From contig NZ_JABBXF010000004.1 in assembly GCF_013030945.1 (NCBI RefSeq), positions 276,400-340,399 of the forward strand: a DNA stretch of 64,000 nt. The letters are read 5' to 3'. The stretch's first letter is position 1. Each line of letters starts with the position of its first letter. This stretch comes from Streptomyces morookaense (GTDB taxonomy: Bacteria; Actinomycetota; Actinomycetes; Streptomycetales; Streptomycetaceae). Below the pieces are notes generated by a model that worked only from the letters and a program-made list of their open reading frames with translations, had not been told where the DNA came from and searched no databases. Shown here piece after piece: positions 1 to 11,100 of the stretch. The translations under genes and the position numbers were made by a program.

Positions 1-3000
1 ACCCGGTCAGCTCGGTGAGCGCGGCGCGGACCCGCGCGGTGACGTCGTCCCCGGTGGGACGGGCCGGGCGCAGCACCACCACCGGCGGGACCGGGTCCTC
101 CGCGTCCGCCAGCCGCGCGAGGTCGAGCCCGCCGATCCCCGGGTCGTGCCACCCGCCGGGGTCGTCCACCGTGGAGGGCCGGCGCAGGGGCACCCAGTCC
201 TGTGCCAGCAGTTCCGCGCCGTCCTCGGCCGGTCCCAGCAGGTAGGACTCGTCGGCGGGCAGCGGCCGGAACAGCAGGGAGTCCACCGTGGCCACGGTGG
301 CGCCGGTCTCGTCCGCCAGCGTGATCGCCACATCACCGTTCCCGCCGGTGGCGTGCACCCGCACCGTCGAGGCTCCGGCCCGGAACAGCGACAGTCCCGA
401 CCACGAGAACGGCATCGAGCCGCTGCCCTCGTCGATCCCGTCCAGCTGCGGGCCGAGACCGACCGCGTGCAGTGCCGCGTCCAGCAGCGCCGGATGCAGG
501 CTGTACCGCTTCGCGTCTCCCGCCGCCTCGGCGGGCAGGGCGACCTCGGCGAACATCTCCGAGGTCCCGTCGGGGCGGTCGCGTTGCCAGAGGGTCCGCA
601 GACCCCGGAACGCGCCCTCGTAGCGGAAGTGCCTGCCCTCCACCACTTCGTCGTAGACGTCCGCGACCGGGATCTCCCGCACATCCCGCGGCGGCCACTG
701 CGCGAGGGCCGTGTCCGGCGCCGCGGTGCGGATACCCAGGTAGCCGAAGGCATGGGACCGCCATGGGCCCGGCTCGGCCCGGCCCGCGCCCTCCGGCCGG
801 GAGTACACCCGCACCGGGCGGCGGCCGGTCTCCTCGGTGTCGCCCACCACCACCTGCACCGACACCCCGCCGTGCTCCGGCAGGACCAGCGGCGCCTCGA
901 CGGTCAGCTGTTCGAGCAGGTCGCAGCCGACCTGCTCGCCCGCGGCCAGCGCCAGTTCCACGAAGCCGGTACCGGCCAGCAGGGGGATGCCGCGCACCTG
1001 GTGGCCCCCCAGCCAGGAGTGCGACTGGAGGGACAGCCTGCCGGTGAGCAGCACGCCGTCGCCCTCGGCCGCGGACAGCACGGCGCCCAGCAGCGGGTGG
1101 CCCACCGGGAGCAGCCCGGTGGAACGCAGGTTCAGCCCGTGCCCGTCCGGCACCAGCCAGTACCTCTCGTGCTGGAACGCGTAGGCGGGCAGGTCCGCCG
1201 TCCTGGCGGGCGCGGCGGGCAGCACGGCGGGCCAGTCCACCTCCACGCCCTGGGTGTGCAGCGCGCCGAGGGCGAGCAGCACGTCCTCGGTCTCGTCACG
1301 GTCGGCCCCGCGCAGGGTGGGCACCATCGCCTCGTCCGGCCCGGCATCCCGCCCGGCCAGCGCGGAAAGCACCGCGCCCGGCCCCAGTTCGAGCAGGACG
1401 CGTGCACCGGCCTCGCGTGCGGTGCGCAGCCCGTCGTGGAACCGCACCGCCTGACGGACGTGCGCGGTCCAGTACTCCGGCGAGCGCAACTGCTCCGCCG
1501 TGGCCATCTCGCCGGTGAGGTTGGAGATCACCGGGATGTCCGGATCGTGCGCCGTCAGCCCGGCCAGAACCGTGCCGAACTCGGCCAGCATCGGCTCCAT
1601 CAGCGGCGAGTGGAACGCGTGGCTGACCCGCAGCCGCCGGGTCCGCCGTCCCCGGGCCGCCCAGTCGGCCTCCAGTTCCGTGATGTCTTCGTCCGCACCG
1701 GAGACGACCACCGTGTCCGAGGCGTTCACCGCCGCGACGGACACCCGCCGCGCGCGCCCCGCCAGCCAGGGGGCCAGGTCCTGCTCGGTGCCCTGCACGG
1801 ACAGCATCGCGCCGCCCTCGGGCAGCGCGGCCATCAGGCGGCCTCGGGCGGCCACCAGCCGGACCGCGTCCGGCAGCGACCACACCCCGGCCACGTGCGC
1901 CGCGCTGATCTCCCCGATCGAATGTCCCAGCAGCAGGTCGGGGCGCACACCCCAGGAGTGCATCAGCCGGAAGAGCGCGACCTCCACCGCGAACAGGGCG
2001 GCCTGGGCGTAGTCGGTGCGGTCGAGCAGGTCCGGTTCTTCGCCCTCGAGCACGGTCCGCAGCGGAGTCGGCAGCTCCCGGTCGAACAGCTCGCACACCT
2101 CGTCGAACGCCTCGGCGAACACCGGAAAGGAGGCGGCGAGCTGCCGCCCCATGCCGGGCCGCTGCGCGCCCTGGCCGGTGAACAGCATGCACACCCCGCC
2201 GCCGGCCGCGGCGCCCACCGCCACACCGGGGACCAGGCCGGTGTCGAGGTGGCCGCGCAGCGCGGAGACGAGGTCGGCCCGGTCCCGGCCGGTCACTGCC
2301 AGCCGGTGGCGGAAGTGGGTGCGGCGGGTGGCCAATGCGTACGCCAGACCCTCGGCGGAGGGCGCATCGCCGGACTCGGCGAAGGCCAGCAACCGGGTCG
2401 CCTGGGCGCGCAGCGCGTCCTCGGTCCGGCCCGACACCGTCCACACCAGACCGGCGGACGGCACGCCGGGCTCCGGCGCCTCCGGCTCGATGTGCTGTTC
2501 CAGCACGACATGGGCGTTGGTGCCACTGATCCCGAAGGAGGAGACGGCGGCGCGGCGCGGACGGCCGGTCTCCGGCCAGGGCAGCGCCTCGGCGAGCACG
2601 CTGACCCCGTCCACTCCCCAGTCCACCTTCGGGGTGGGGCTGTCCACGTGCAGGGTCTTCGGCGCGAGACCGTGCCGCATCGCCATGATCATCTTGATGA
2701 TGCCGGCCACGCCGGCCGCGGCCTGCGTATGCCCGATGTTGGACTTCAGCGAGCCCAGCAGCAGCGGCCGGCCGGGCGGCCGGTTCCGGCCATAGGCCGC
2801 CACCAGCGCGGTGCCCTCCACCGGGTCGCCGAGCGGGGTGCCGGTGCCGTGCGCCTCGACCACGTCGACGTCCTGGGCGGACAGTCCGGCGTCGGCGAGC
2901 GCGGTGCGGATCACCTCCTGCTGGGCGGTGCCGTTGGGCGCGGAGAGCCCGTTGCTGGTGCCGTCGGAGTTGACCGCCGAGCCGCGCAGCACCGCGAGCA

Positions 3001-3877
3001 CCTGATGGCCGTGCCGCCGCGCGTCGGACAGCCGCTCCAGCACCAGGAGACCCGCCCCCTCGGCCCAGATCGAGCCGTTGGCCCCGGCCGCGAACGCCTT
3101 GATCCGGGCGTCCCGGGAGGTGACGCCCTGGCCGCAGAACTCGACGAACGTCTCCGGAGTGCTCAGCACCGTCACACCGCCCGCCAGCGCGATCGGGCAC
3201 TCGCCGGCGCGCAGGGCCCGCATCGCGAGGTGGGTGGCGACCAGGGAGGACGAGCAGGCGGTGTCCACGGTGAGGGCCGGGCCGTGGAAGCCCAGGGCGT
3301 AGCTGATCCGGCCCGAGATCACGCTCATGGTGTTGCCGGTGATGCCGTACTGGGAGAACTGGTCGGTGCCCTGCCAGAGCATCTCGTAGTCGTTGCTGGA
3401 CGCGCCGACGAAAACCCCGGCCCGCTCGCCCACCAGCGAGTCCGGCAGGATGCCCGCGGACTCCAGGGCCTCCCAGGCCAGCTCCAGCACCAACCGCTGC
3501 TGAGGATCCATCACCAGCGCCTCGCGCGGGGAGATCCCGAAGAACGCGGGGTCGAAATCGCCCGCCCCGCTGAGGAAGCCGCCCTCGCGCACGTAGGTCC
3601 GCCGCGCCTGCGGGGACTCCGGATCGGCGTCGTAGAGCTCCTCGATCGGCCAGTGCCGGTCCTCGGGGAAGGCCGAAATGGCATCCGTGCCCGCAGCCAC
3701 CAGGTCCCACAGCTGGGCGGGCGAGGCCACGTCGCCGGGCAGCCGGCACGACATGCCGACCACCGCGATCGGCTCGGCGGACTGCTCGGTCGCGTCCCGC
3801 AACTGCTCCCGGGTGCGTAACAGATCGGTGGTGACCTTTTTCAGATAGTGGCGGAGCGTGCTGACTTCATCGGACAT
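1..3877 (-). CDS. modular type I polyketide synthase, 5' part (docking-KS-AT-DH-...)
   Basis: A chain-extending PKS that continues beyond position 1, so its C-terminal part is not visible. The start is ATG at 3877 behind a GGGAG site. Residues 1-30 ([20 protein letters not shown]) form the usual N-terminal docking helix. KS follows, with Cys208 in DTACSSS and His343 in EAHGTGT. The AT has Ser653 in GHSIGE and HAFH at 753-756, which predicts malonyl-CoA. The DH has His959 and Asp1133, but its first motif reads [11 protein letters not shown], with Ala where Pro is normally found. The sequence ends just after the DH, so reductive domains and ACP are unknown. Codon 20 is a TTA (3818-3820), rare in Streptomyces and dependent on the bldA tRNA. 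It lies 27 bp after a P450 gene and probably accepts the chain from the PKS at 5171-14668. Confidence 0.95.
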   Translation of the reverse strand, partial: MSDEVSTLRHYLKKVTTDLLRTREQLRDATEQSAEPIAVVGMSCRLPGDVASPAQLWDLVAAGTDAISAFPEDRHWPIEELYDADPESPQARRTYVREGGFLSGAGDFDPAFFGISPREALVMDPQQRLVLELAWEALESAGILPDSLVGERAGVFVGASSNDYEMLWQGTDQFSQYGITGNTMSVISGRISYALGFHGPALTVDTACSSSLVATHLAMRALRAGECPIALAGGVTVLSTPETFVEFCGQGVTSRDARIKAFAAGANGSIWAEGAGLLVLERLSDARRHGHQVLAVLRGSAVNSDGTSNGLSAPNGTAQQEVIRTALADAGLSAQDVDVVEAHGTGTPLGDPVEGTALVAAYGRNRPPGRPLLLGSLKSNIGHTQAAAGVAGIIKMIMAMRHGLAPKTLHVDSPTPKVDWGVDGVSVLAEALPWPETGRPRRAAVSSFGISGTNAHVVLEQHIEPEAPEPGVPSAGLVWTVSGRTEDALRAQATRLLAFAESGDAPSAEGLAYALATRRTHFRHRLAVTGRDRADLVSALRGHLDTGLVPGVAVGAAAGGGVCMLFTGQGAQRPGMGRQLAASFPVFAEAFDEVCELFDRELPTPLRTVLEGEEPDLLDRTDYAQAALFAVEVALFRLMHSWGVRPDLLLGHSIGEISAAHVAGVWSLPDAVRLVAARGRLMAALPEGGAMLSVQGTEQDLAPWLAGRARRVSVAAVNASDTVVVSGADEDITELEADWAARGRRTRRLRVSHAFHSPLMEPMLAEFGTVLAGLTAHDPDIPVISNLTGEMATAEQLRSPEYWTAHVRQAVRFHDGLRTAREAGARVLLELGPGAVLSALAGRDAGPDEAMVPTLRGADRDETEDVLLALGALHTQGVEVDWPAVLPAAPARTADLPAYAFQHERYWLVPDGHGLNLRSTGLLPVGHPLLGAVLSAAEGDGVLLTGRLSLQSHSWLGGHQVRGIPLLAGTGFVELALAAGEQVGCDLLEQLTVEAPLVLPEHGGVSVQVVVGDTEETGRRPVRVYSRPEGAGRAEPGPWRSHAFGYLGIRTAAPDTALAQWPPRDVREIPVADVYDEVVEGRHFRYEGAFRGLRTLWQRDRPDGTSEMFAEVALPAEAAGDAKRYSLHPALLDAALHAVGLGPQLDGIDEGSGSMPFSWSGLSLFRAGASTVRVHATGGNGDVAITLADETGATVATVDSLLFRPLPADESYLLGPAEDGAELLAQDWVPLRRPSTVDDPGGWHDPGIGGLDLARLADAEDPVPPVVVLRPARPTGDDVTARVRAALTELTG

Positions 3878-3904
3878 GAACGACTCCCTGCGACAAGTGG
3901 CCGG

Positions 3905-5167
3905 TCAGAGTTGGAAGGTGATGCGTTCGGTTTCGAGACCGCGGACGACCACGTGCCTGCGATAGCTCAGTGAGTCCTCGTGCACGTGGAAGCCGCGCAG
4001 CCGGCGGGCCAGCTCACCGAACACGATCTCCGCCTCCAGCCGGGCCAGGCTGCTGCCGAGGCAGTAGTGCGCGCCGGCGCCGAAGGCGAGGTTCATCACG
4101 GCCGGCTTCCGGTCCGCGATGAACTGACCGGCCTTCGGGTGCACCTGCTCGTCCCGGTTGCCGGACGCGAGGACCAGGGTGACCACCGAGCCCTCGGGGA
4201 TGTCGAGGCCGTTGATCCGGTCGGACCGCAGCGCGACACGGCCGGTCAGCATGATCGGGCAGTCGTAGCGCAGTGCCTCGCCGACCACGTCACCGGCGAT
4301 CGCCGGGTTCTGCCGGAGCAGCTGGAACTGCTCCGGGTGGCGCGACATCGCGAGCAGGCCGTTGGTGATCAGGTTCGTGGTGGACTCGTGGGCCGCGGTG
4401 AACACGGTCACCACGACGTTCGTCACCTCACGCCGGCTCAGGCCGCGCCCGTTCTCCTGCGTGGTGAGCAGGCTGGATATGAGGTCCTCGCCGGGGTTGC
4501 GGCGGCGCTTGTGGATGAGGTCCGCGAAGTAGCCGTGCAGTTCGGTGGTGGTGCGGACGATGCGGACGAGTTCCTCGCGGTCGAACATCGCGGTGGAGTG
4601 GAAGCTGGCCACCAGCGTGGGCAGTTCCGTGGACAGCGCCATGTCGCCGGACCACTCCCGCAGCATCGGGATGTCCTCGGCCGGGATGCCCAGGAGCGTC
4701 GCGATGACCCGCAGCGAGAGCACCGCGGCCAGGTCCTGCACGCCGTCGAACTCGCCGTCGGCCAGGCAGTCGCGGAGCAGTTCGTCCACGATCTCGCGAA
4801 TCCACGGCTCGAAGCGCGCGGTGATCCGTGGCGTGAAGGCCTTGCTGACCAGATTGCGCTGCCGCCCGTGTCCGGGATCGTCCATGAAGAAGATCGAGTT
4901 GAGCACCGGCTCGTCGCCGCGGTCGCCGAAGAGTTCCCGCATCCCCGGCGCGTTGAACGTGTCACTGCCCATGGTCGTGTGGCTCTTGAGCACGGCCAGA
5001 CAGTTGGCGTGGTCGCTCAGCAGCAGGGAACCGTCCGACGTCCACATCGGACCTTGCTCCCGCCACCGCTCGAACAACGGGTAGGGGTTCGCGAGCACCT
5101 CCCGGTCGAGCAGGGCGTGCAGCGGGTTGTCGAGTACGGTGACCGGTGGGCGGCTTGGCACCGACAT
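3905..5167 (-). CDS. cytochrome P450 (between two PKS genes)
   Basis: A 420-residue bacterial class I P450, expected to hydroxylate or epoxidise the polyketide with electrons from a separate ferredoxin and reductase. The heme-thiolate motif FGAGAHYCLG places Cys369 as ligand. The K-helix ExxR is EALR, and the I-helix reads FTAAHESTTN, with Ser-Thr after the acidic residue. The start ATG is only 3 bp past the stop of the upstream PKS, with a GAGAGGAG site inside that gene's end, so it is probably translationally coupled. The next PKS begins 27 bp after its stop. Length and motifs are complete. No ferredoxin gene is next to it. Substrate cannot be read from the sequence; post-PKS tailoring is inferred from position. 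Confidence 0.95.
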   Translation of the reverse strand: MSVPSRPPVTVLDNPLHALLDREVLANPYPLFERWREQGPMWTSDGSLLLSDHANCLAVLKSHTTMGSDTFNAPGMRELFGDRGDEPVLNSIFFMDDPGHGRQRNLVSKAFTPRITARFEPWIREIVDELLRDCLADGEFDGVQDLAAVLSLRVIATLLGIPAEDIPMLREWSGDMALSTELPTLVASFHSTAMFDREELVRIVRTTTELHGYFADLIHKRRRNPGEDLISSLLTTQENGRGLSRREVTNVVVTVFTAAHESTTNLITNGLLAMSRHPEQFQLLRQNPAIAGDVVGEALRYDCPIMLTGRVALRSDRINGLDIPEGSVVTLVLASGNRDEQVHPKAGQFIADRKPAVMNLAFGAGAHYCLGSSLARLEAEIVFGELARRLRGFHVHEDSLSYRRHVVVRGLETERITFQL

Positions 5168-5170
5168 GGG

Positions 5171-8100
5171 CTAGCTCCTCTCCGTGGCACGGCCGGCAGT
5201 GCGACCGGTGGCCGATTGCGCGTCGTCGAGCACTTCGTCGATCAGCGTGAACATCTCGTCGTCCGTGGCGCCGCTCAGGTCGGGCACCGTGGCCTGTTCA
5301 TCGGCGGTGCCGTCTTCCTGGCCGCGCAGCAGCCGCCGCAGTGTCGTAGTGATCACCTCGGGGAGGGGCACGGACGCAGGCCGCCGGAGCAGGGCCGCCT
5401 CCAGCTCCCTCAGGCGGTCCAGCACGACCCGCTCGGCCGGGTCGCCCTCGTCGACACCGAGCGCGTCGCCGAGGTGCCGGGCCAGCGCGGCGGCGGTGGG
5501 ATGGTCGTAGACGGCGGAGGCCGCCAGCGGCACTCCGGTGTCCGCGCCGAGCAGATTGCGCAGCCGGACCCCGGCCAGCGAGTCCAGGCCCAGCTCCTGG
5601 AACGGCCGGTGCGCGTCCAGCTCTCCGGCCGGCCGGCCCGAGACGACGGCGACCCGGGCGGTGACCAGCTCCAGCAGCACCGACGACCGCCGCTGCGGCG
5701 CGGTGGCCGCCAGCCGTTCCCGCAACGCGCTCGCGGGTTCGGGCCCGGTGTCCGCGCCCACCCCCGGCAGTCCGGAGCACAGGTGCCCCGGCCGTGCGGC
5801 GGCGAACTGCGGCCAGTCCACGGCACCGACCGCGTACTGCGCCGCGCCGCCGGACAGGGCCCGCTCCAGCGCGTCCAGCGCCCGGTCGGCGGGCATCGGC
5901 GTGGCGCCGCTGTCCGACCGCGGGCCGACCGGCCAGGAGGTGGTCATCCCGGTGTCCAGCCAGGGGCCCCAGGCCAGGCTCGTCGCGGGCAGGCCGCCGG
6001 CCTGCCGGTGGGCTGCCAGCGCTTCCACGACGGCGTTGGCCGCGGCGTAGTTGCCCTGCCCCGGCGAGCCTGCGGTGCCGGCCAGCGAGGAGCACAGCAC
6101 GAAGAAGCGCAGCGGATGGCCGGCGGTCAGCTCGTGCAGGAAGCGCGCGCCGTCCGCCTTGGCCGCGAACACACGCGCCAGCCGGGCCTCGGACAGCGCC
6201 TCCAGCACTCCGTCGTCGAGCACCCCGGCGGCGTGCACCACACCGGTGAACGACCGCCCGGCGAGCAGCCCGGCCAGCGCCTCGCGGTCCGCCACGTCGC
6301 AGCCGGCGATGTCGACCTCGGTACCCAGCGCGGTGAGTTCGGCGTGCAGTTCCGTCGCGCCAGGGGTGTCCACGCCCCGGCGGCCGACCAGCAGCAGGCG
6401 GTCCGCTCCCCGGGCCGCCAGCCGGCGGGCGACGTGAGCGCCGATGCCGCCCAGCCCCCCGGTGATCAGCACGGTGCCGATGGGCTCGGCCGTGGCGGGT
6501 TCGGTGCGTGGCACCGGGACCAGTCGCCTGGCGTACAGCCGCCCGTCCCGGATCGCGATCTCGTCCCGGGCACCCAGCGCGGCGGGCAGCGCGGCCAGGT
6601 CCCCCGCGGCCGGTCGCAGCGGCAGGTCCACCAGGCCGCCGTGCAGCCGGGGCGCTTCCATGCCCGCGGCCCGGACCAGCCCGCACACGGCGGCCTGCTC
6701 CGGATGCGGCACGGTGTCGGCCATGCCGGCCTGCACGGCGCCGCCGGTGATCGACCACAGGGGCGTGTCCGCGCCTCTGGACAGCAGCGCCTGCAGCAGC
6801 GCCAGGGTGGCGGCCAGACCGGTCGGCACGCGCGTCGTGTCCGAGCCCTCGGCCATCGCCAGGAGGGACACGATGCCGCCGCCCGGCAGGTCGGGCAGCA
6901 GCCGGTCCCAGTGCTCGCCGTCCACGGCGTCGCCGCGCACGGTGCGGGTCCCTTCGCCCAGCACGCCCGCCACGTCCTCGGTGAGCCGGTCCCAGTCCGC
7001 GCCCGGCGGGGCCACCACCAGCCACGGTCCCGGCGCGTCGGCGACCGGGCCGGGGACGGGCAGCCACTCGACAGCGTGCAGCAGAGGGTCGGCGGGGGCC
7101 CCGTCGTCGGGCAGCCAGAACCGCTGCCTGGCGAACGCGTAGCCGGGCAGTGGCACCGCCCGCCCGCCGGTGCACCAGGCCGCCCAGTCCACGTCGGTCC
7201 CCCGGGCGTGTGCGGTCGCCAACGCCGTCAGCAGGCCGTGCAATTCGTCGGCGTCCTGTCGCAGCAGCGGCAGGAAACCGTCCCCGCCCAGCGCCTCCTG
7301 GCCGAGCGCGCTGAGCGTCGCGCCCGGTCCCAGCTCCAGGTAGGTGCTGGTGCCGGCCGCGTCCAGAGCGCGCAGGCAGTCGTGGAAGCGCACCGGTTCC
7401 CGCGTATGCCGGACCCAGTACTCCGGGTCAAGAAGCTCGTCGGTGACGGGTGCGCCGGTCACCGAGGACACGACCGGAATCACCGGCGTCCGGAGGTCCA
7501 GTCCGGCCAGCACCTTGCGCAAGGGGTCCAGAACCGGGTCCATGTGGTGGGAGTGGAACGCGTGCCGCACCGCCAAGGGGTGCACGCGGGCCACCCGTTG
7601 CGAGATCTCCCGCACCGCGTCCGCGTCCCCGGCGAGCACCACCGAGGCGGGCCCGTTCACCGCGGCCAGCGCCACCCGGTCCTCGTGGCCGCGCAGCAGT
7701 TCCGGCACGTCGGCTTCCGGTACCGGGACCGCCACCATCGCGCCCTCGCCGCCGAGTTCGCGCATCAGCCGCCCGCGCGCCGCCACCAGTGCGCAGGCGT
7801 CGGCCAGTGAGAACACGCCCGCGGCGTGCGCTGCGGCGATTTCGCCGACCGAGTGCCCGGCCACCGCGTCCGGCCGCACCCCCATCGTGGTGAGCAGCCG
7901 GAACACCGCCACCTGAACCGCGAACACCGCGGCCTGCGCATGGTCGGTGCGGTCACCGGGTCCGTCCCGGAGGATCTCGGTGAGCGGCCGGTCCAGCAGT
8001 GGGTCCAGCTCGGCGGCGATCTCCTGGAGGGCGGCCGCGAACACCGGTACCCGGTCCCGGAGCGATGTGGCCATGCCCGCGTACTGCACGCCCTGGCCGG

Positions 8101-11100
8101 GAAACAGGAACGCGGTCGCGCCGTCGCCCGCCACTCCGGTACTGCCGGTCCCGGCCCGCAGCGCGGCGGCCAGCTCGCCGGTGTCCGTGCCGAGCACGAC
8201 GGTGCGGGCAGGCAGCCGGGCCCGCGTGGTGGCCAGCGAATAGGCCACGTCCAGCGCGGACGGCGAGCCGTTCCCGTCCTCGTCGCCCAGCCGGCGGAGC
8301 AGGGCCTCGGCCTGCGCGGGGAGCGCCTCCGGGGTGGCCGCGGAGAGCACCCACGGGATCAGCGGCGGGGCCGCGGCGGTCGTCGGCTCCGGTTCGGGCC
8401 CGGGCTCGGGTTCCTCCAGGATCACATGCGCGTTGGTGCCGCTGAGGCTGAACGAGGACACCGCCGCCCGGCGCGGACGGCCCGCGCGCGGCCAGTCCAT
8501 CGGCTCGTCCAGCAACTGCACCGCGCCGTCGTCCCAGTTCACGTGCGGGCTCGGGGCGTTCAGGTGCAGGGTCGCGGGCAGTCGGCCGTGCCGCATGGCC
8601 AGCACCATCTTGAGCACACCCGCCACACCCGCCGCCGCCTGGGTGTGCCCGAGGTTGGACTTCGCGGACCCGACCAGCACGGGCCGCGCCCGGTCCTGCC
8701 CGTAGGTCGCCAGCAGCGCGGTGGCCTCGATCGGGTCGCCGAGCGGGGTGCCGGTGCCGTGCGCCTCCACCGCGTCCACCTCGCCGGGCGCCAGGCCCGC
8801 GACGGCCAGCGCGTCCCGGATCACCCGCTGCTGGGCCGATCCGTTCGGCGCGGTCAGCCCGTTGGACGCGCCGTCGGAGTTGAGTGCCGAGCCGCGCAGC
8901 ACGGCGAGCACCCGGTGGCCACGTTCACGCGCGGTGGACAGCCGCTCCATCACCAGCAGGCCGGCGCCCTCGCTCCACGCGGTGCCCTCGGCGGCCGCGT
9001 CGAACGGTTTGCACCGGCCGTCCGGGGCGAGCACCCCCACCTGGGAGAACTCCACGAACAGCGTCGGCGTGGTCAGCACCGTGACGCCACCCGCCAGCGC
9101 GACCGTGCACTCACCGGCCCGCAGCGCCTGCGCGGCCTGGTGCATCGCCACCAGCGCGGAGGAACACGCCGTGTCCACCGTGATCGCCGGGCCGTGGAAG
9201 CCGAACGTGTAGGCCAGCCGCCCCGACGCGACGCTGCCCGCGTTGCCGATCGAAACGTCGCCGGTGAGGTCCTCGGGCGTCCGGTGCGCGCGGCGCGCAT
9301 AGTCGTTGCCCATCAGCCCGAGGTAGACACCGGTGCGGGTGCCCCGCAACGCGGTCGGGTCGATCCCGGCGTCCTCCAGCGCGTGCCAGGCCAGTTCCAG
9401 CAGGATGCGCTGCTGCGGGTCCATCGAGACCGCCTCCGCCGGGGCGATGCCGAAGAAGCCGTTGTCGAACTCGGCGATCCCGTCCAGGAAGCCGCCGTGC
9501 CGCACATAGCTGCGTCCGCCACGGCCCGGTTCCGGGTGGTAGACCTCGTCCAGGTTCCAGCCGCGATCGGCCGGGAACTCGGTGATCGCGTCCCGCCCGG
9601 CGGCCAGCAGCTCCCACAGTTCGTCCATGGTGGACACCCCGCCGGGAAAGCGGCAGCTCGCGCCGACCAGCACCACCGGGTCGTCCCTGTCGTACGGGCC
9701 GGGGCCGGCGACCGGTGTCCGGCCGCCGGGTACCGCGGCGGGCAACTGCCCGGACAGGTACCCGGCCAGGGCCGCGGGGGTGGGGTGGTCGAACACCGCG
9801 GTCGCGGGGAGCCGCACCCCGGTCGCGGCGGTGAGCCGGTTGCGCAGCTCCACCCCGGACAGCGAGTCGAAGCCGATGTCGCGGAACGCCCGCGCCGGGT
9901 CCACCCGGCGCTCCACGCCGAGCACGGAGCCCACCGTGGCCAGCACGAGTTCGAGCACCGCCCGCTCGCCACCGGAGACGAACGCGGGTGCCGCGGCCAC
10001 GGCGGCCGGCCGGGCCGCGGTCCTCCGGGCGCCGAGCAGCCCGGCCCACACCGGAGCCCGTTCCGGGCCTGCCGCACGCACATTGGCCAGGTCGAAGCGG
10101 GCGGGCACGGTGCACGCCACGTCGGTGCCCAGCGCCGCGTCGAACAGTGCGAGCCCGTGTTCGCGGGACATCGGCACGAGCCCGGTCCGCCGCAGCCGGG
10201 CCCGGTCGGTGTCGCCCAGCCGCCCGGTCATGCCGGTGTCCTGCGCCCACAGTCCCCACGCCATCGACGATGCGGGCAGCCCCCGCGCGCGGCGGTGCTG
10301 CGCCAGCCCGTCCAGCCATGCGTTGGCGGCCGCGTAATTCGCCTGCCCCGGCGTGCCGAGGACGCCGGCTGCGGAGGAGAACAGCACGAAGGCCGCCAGG
10401 TCGAGGTGTTCGGTCAGTTCGTGCAGGTTGCGCGCACCTTCGACTTTCGGTCGCAGCACCGTGTCGAGCCGTTCGGCGGTGAGGGAGCGCACCGTGCCGT
10501 CGTCCAGCACCCCGGCGGCGTGGATCACCGCGGTCAGCGGGTGCTGCGCGGGGATCGCCGCCAGCAGCCCGGCGACGGCGGCCCGGTCGGCGACGTCGCA
10601 TGCCACGACCGTGATCTCGGCAGTGCCGGCCAGGTCCTCGAGGCCGGAGTCGGGCGCCGTGCCGCCCCGCCGCCCCGCCAGCACCAGGTGCCGCACCCCG
10701 TGCTCGGTGACCAGGTGCCGGGCCAGCTCCCGGCCGAGTACGCCGGTCCCGCCGGTGATCAGCACCGTGCCTCCGTCGAGGGAGGGCCGGTCCCCCGTCC
10801 GCGTCACCCGGGCCAGCCGTGGCGCGAACGCCTGCCCGCCCCGGACGGCGACCTCCGGCTCACCGGTGCCCAACGCCAGCTCCAGGGCGGAGTCGGCGCC
10901 CTCGGCGTCGTGAGGGTGGTCCAGGTCGACCAGCACGAACCGGCCGGGATGTTCGGTGCGCGCCGTGCGGACCAGGCCCCAGACCGCCGCGGCGTCGGGG
11001 TCCTGGTCGTCCTCCGGGGCGATCGCGACCGCACCACGGGTCCGCACGATCAGGGGCCCGTCCGTCGCCTTCTCGTCGTCGGTGTCCAAGAACTCGCGTA

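Noticed and set aside
146..3820. Very long plus-strand open frame opposite the PKS
   Set aside because: Composition is Arg/Gly/Pro/His-rich with no domain. It is the antisense shadow of the PKS; similar shadows at 3980-7810, 7826-14554 and 33869-37402 were also dropped.
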